From assembly GCA_038206385.1 (NCBI GenBank), contig JBBRAW010000011.1:1-54975 (forward strand): a stretch of 54,975 nt of DNA, given 5' to 3'. Made by a program: the position numbers and the translations under genes. Within the stretch, counting starts at the first letter, position 1, and every line of letters starts with the position of its first letter. This DNA comes from JANXSD01 sp038206385 (lineage in GTDB: Bacteria; Bacteroidota; Bacteroidia; AKYH767-A; OLB10). The notes beneath the pieces are model-generated. The model had not been told where the DNA came from and did not search any database. It saw nothing but the letters and a program-made list of their open reading frames with translations. Shown here piece by piece: positions 53,675 to 54,975 of the stretch.

Positions 53675-53789
53675 TTCCGATAGCCATCGGAATCGAAGCA
53701 CAAATCCCGATAGCTATCGGGAGTCTGCCACCACAAATCCCGATAGCTATCGGGATGATACGAAGAACAATCCCGATAGCTATCGGGAT
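53675..53789. repeat. Cluster of four CCCGATAGCTATCGGG-type palindromes
   Basis: Copies at 53675-53692 (TTCCGATAGCCATCGGAA, one substitution), 53705-53722, 53738-53755 and 53771-53788 (TCCCGATAGCTATCGGGA). Spacing is about 30-33 bp. Two more copies with AT flanks are at 5224 and 5936. Spacers are similar (ACCACAAA, AGAACAA) but not identical, unlike a CRISPR array. Confidence 0.9.
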
Positions 53790-53820
53790 CATTTAACCAC
53801 TGAACCGCCAATTTCTTGTA

Positions 53821-53880
53821 GGTGCTGTTAGCTGATGCCGTTCGTGTTCGTCCGAAGATGTTTCATCCGATGTTAGCACC
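53821..53880. repeat. Stem-loop element, copy B
   Basis: Ends GGTGCT (53821-53826) and AGCACC (53875-53880) are inverted repeats. On the minus strand 53861-53824 reads ACATCTTCG ... CTAACAGC, resembling 41533-41569. Confidence 0.5.
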
Positions 53881-54003
53881 AAACTGTCCACGATGCGATT
53901 TGCATTCATTGCTGTGTCGTGTCAAGTTTGCAGAAAGTGTCGGTGCGGTGGAAAAATAAATTAAAAAAATAGCGTTGGCAAAAAAGTTTTTCTTGGGTTG
54001 GAG

Positions 54004-54070
54004 AAAAAATACTCTCTTGCAAATTTTGCCTTTTGCGTAGGCTTGTGCGACTTGCAAGAGTGTATTTTTT
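54004..54070 (-). terminator. Large hairpin, terminator of the truncated T9SS gene
   Basis: Arms of 19 bases (54004-54022 and 54052-54070) pair with one T-T mismatch; the core is CTCTTGCAA/TTGCAAGAG and the ends are runs of A and T. It lies 21 bp beyond the stop codon of the minus-strand gene at 54091; on that strand it ends in TTTTTT. The loop of 29 bases contains a small GCC/GGC hairpin. Confidence 0.65.
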
Positions 54071-54090
54071 GTGGGTTGGATTTTTCAATT

Positions 54091-54975
54091 TTATTCTTTC
54101 ACGAATTTTCCTGTTATTTTATAAACACCATCAACAAAGTAATTGAAGAAGTATAACCCATTCGGAAGTTGTTGAGTTAAAATTGTGATTTTTCCTTGAC
54201 ATCCTGATAGATAATTATTAGAAACTTCTCTACCTAAAATATCAATTATTGTAAGTTGATTTTGTTGACTGTTATTCAGAGGTAATTCAAAGGTTATTTC
54301 CATTGAAGCAGGATTAGGATAAAAAATTATTCCTGTTGTGTTTGAAATATTTGAAATACCTGTTACAATAATTTGATAACAACTTGAAGTGTCGCTACAA
54401 CCATTTTGCGTAACATTGACAGCATAGTTTCCACTTTGTGTTGGAGTAAAAGTTTGGTTTGTTTCCCCATTTATAATTTGAAATGATGGACAAGTTACCC
54501 ATTGGTAAGTTGCAAGAGTTGCATTGGAAGTAAGTGTAGATGTAGTTATTGAAATGGAAGTGTCAACAATACTTACACTAACAGCAAGCGTTTGTGCTGT
54601 GCTGCTTCCGCAAGAATTATTTGCAGTAACAGAAATTGTTCCCGATAAACTTCCGACTGTTGCACTGATAGAAGTTGTAGTAGAAGTTCCTGACCAACCG
54701 CTTGGCAAAGTCCAAGTATAACTTGTTGCACCACTCACCGCACTGATAGAATAAGTTTGAGAAGAAGTTTGACAAACAGTTGCACTTCCTGTAATGCTCG
54801 TTGGTTGTGTTGGAGTTTGATTAACTATTACAGCAAGTGTTTGTGCTGTGCTGCTTCCGCAAGAATTATTTGCAGTAACAGAAATTGTTCCCGATAAACT
54901 TCCGACTGTTGCACTGATAGAAGTTGTAGTAGAAGTTCCTGACCAACCGCTTGGCAAAGTCCAAGTATAACTTGT
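54091..54975 (-). CDS. C-terminal part of a T9SS protein with tandem PKD-like domains (5' end outside window)
   Basis: At least 295 codons; the frame is open to the window edge, so the start lies beyond it. Two near-identical 83-residue PKD/Ig-like repeats (SGTISVTANNSCGSSTAQTL, YTWTLPSGWSG) are followed by a variant repeat (FQIINGETNQTFTPTQSGNY, AVNVTQNGCSD), then a sorting domain (IIFYPNPASMEITFEL ... LPNGLYFFNY ... GKFVKE). The DNA of the two repeats is almost identical with a 249-bp period. Secreted, probably a long surface stalk or adhesin; the functional N-terminus is not visible. Confidence 0.88.
   Translation of the reverse strand, partial: TSYTWTLPSGWSGTSTTTSISATVGSLSGTISVTANNSCGSSTAQTLAVIVNQTPTQPTSITGSATVCQTSSQTYSISAVSGATSYTWTLPSGWSGTSTTTSISATVGSLSGTISVTANNSCGSSTAQTLAVSVSIVDTSISITTSTLTSNATLATYQWVTCPSFQIINGETNQTFTPTQSGNYAVNVTQNGCSDTSSCYQIIVTGISNISNTTGIIFYPNPASMEITFELPLNNSQQNQLTIIDILGREVSNNYLSGCQGKITILTQQLPNGLYFFNYFVDGVYKITGKFVKE
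54577..54975. repeat. 249-bp near-perfect tandem repeat running off the window
   Basis: Bases 54577-54726 recur at 54826-54975, offset 249 bp, with one difference (C/T) by eye. The match is still perfect at the window edge, so the array continues beyond it. Confidence 0.85.

Larger units (their letters stand above)
53527..54090. other. Intergenic region with palindrome cluster and stem-loops
   Basis: No gene. It holds four CGATAGCTATCG-type palindromes (53675-53789), an element shared with 41.5 kb (53824-53861), and a large hairpin (54004-54070). A minus-strand frame over the palindromes encodes a repetitive I-P-I-A-I-G-I string that arises from the repeat itself. Confidence 0.7.

Noticed and set aside
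53675..53789. Possible CRISPR array
   Set aside because: Repeat units are perfect palindromes of 16-18 bp, spacers are short (about 12-16 bp) and similar to each other, and no cas gene is present.
53538..53792. An 84-codon minus-strand frame with repeated I-P-I-A-I-G-I
   Set aside because: The repetitive peptide is the translation of the CCCGATAGCTATCGGG palindromes in their spacing; no signal peptide or family is visible.

Overview
The window looks like a chromosomal piece of a low-GC (by eye roughly one third G+C), probably gliding or surface-active member of the Bacteroidota. The evidence is: at least eight secreted proteins ending in a type IX secretion system (T9SS) C-terminal sorting domain; SprB-type repeats; an ATP synthase operon in the Bacteroidota order atpB-E-F-H-A-G with atpD/atpC elsewhere and a long exported N-terminus on subunit a; start regions that mostly lack Shine-Dalgarno motifs; and several TAnnTTTG -7 boxes. 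I cannot name genus or species.

Layout. 0.2-4.9 kb: a 1560-residue SprB-repeat adhesin with a C-type lectin domain (minus). 4.9-6.2 kb: a gene-free tangle of short dispersed repeats, then tRNA-Arg(CCT). 6.4-13.9 kb: a cyclase-family hydrolase, divergent from a seven-gene TetR/TolC/HlyD/ABC/ABC/permease/permease exporter operon. It is organised like E. coli cecR-ybhGFSR, but the two ATPase halves are separate genes, and a palindrome at the tetR start is a likely autoregulatory operator. 14.0-24.9 kb: housekeeping genes (xseAB, a META-domain lipoprotein, a small repeat protein, a DUF937-like protein, a CrtZ-like hydroxylase, EamA exporter, LolC/E-type permease, methyltransferase, rbfA, an MsbA-type ABC exporter, deoC, a mini-kinase). 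24.9-33.2 kb: T9SS cargo genes plus the decayed tail of another. 33.3-39.2 kb: the ATP synthase operon, interrupted by a four-helix-bundle (23S IVS-type) gene. 39.2-46.3 kb: a T9SS accessory region with intact cargo (Asp-box propeller, DGG-repeat propeller, double-HKD phospholipase D-like protein), truncated gene remnants (PH-like tail, TonB-dependent receptor tail) and re-used promoter segments. 46.3-51.2 kb: an HTTM/gamma-carboxylase-like membrane protein divergent from pyruvate carboxylase. 51.3-55.0 kb: two secreted proteins, one with a MopE-type motif and 6.5 cysteine-rich 52-residue repeats, a cluster of CCCGATAGCTATCGGG palindromes, and the C-terminal part of another T9SS protein that runs off the window inside a near-perfect 249-bp tandem repeat.

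How it fits together. The housekeeping blocks are ordinary. The accessory blocks are dominated by surface/secreted proteins built from repeats and exchangeable parts: promoters, sorting-domain tails and repeat units recur, and some copies are orphaned. I see no phage, CRISPR, insertion sequence or classical defence system. The most notable signals are a five-copy 7-bp tandem repeat that could frame-switch the N-terminus of a T9SS protein, the insertion in the atp operon flanked by 11-bp direct repeats with a lost ATG, and the orphaned promoter and CTD copies. All are hypotheses from reading the sequence; no searches were run.
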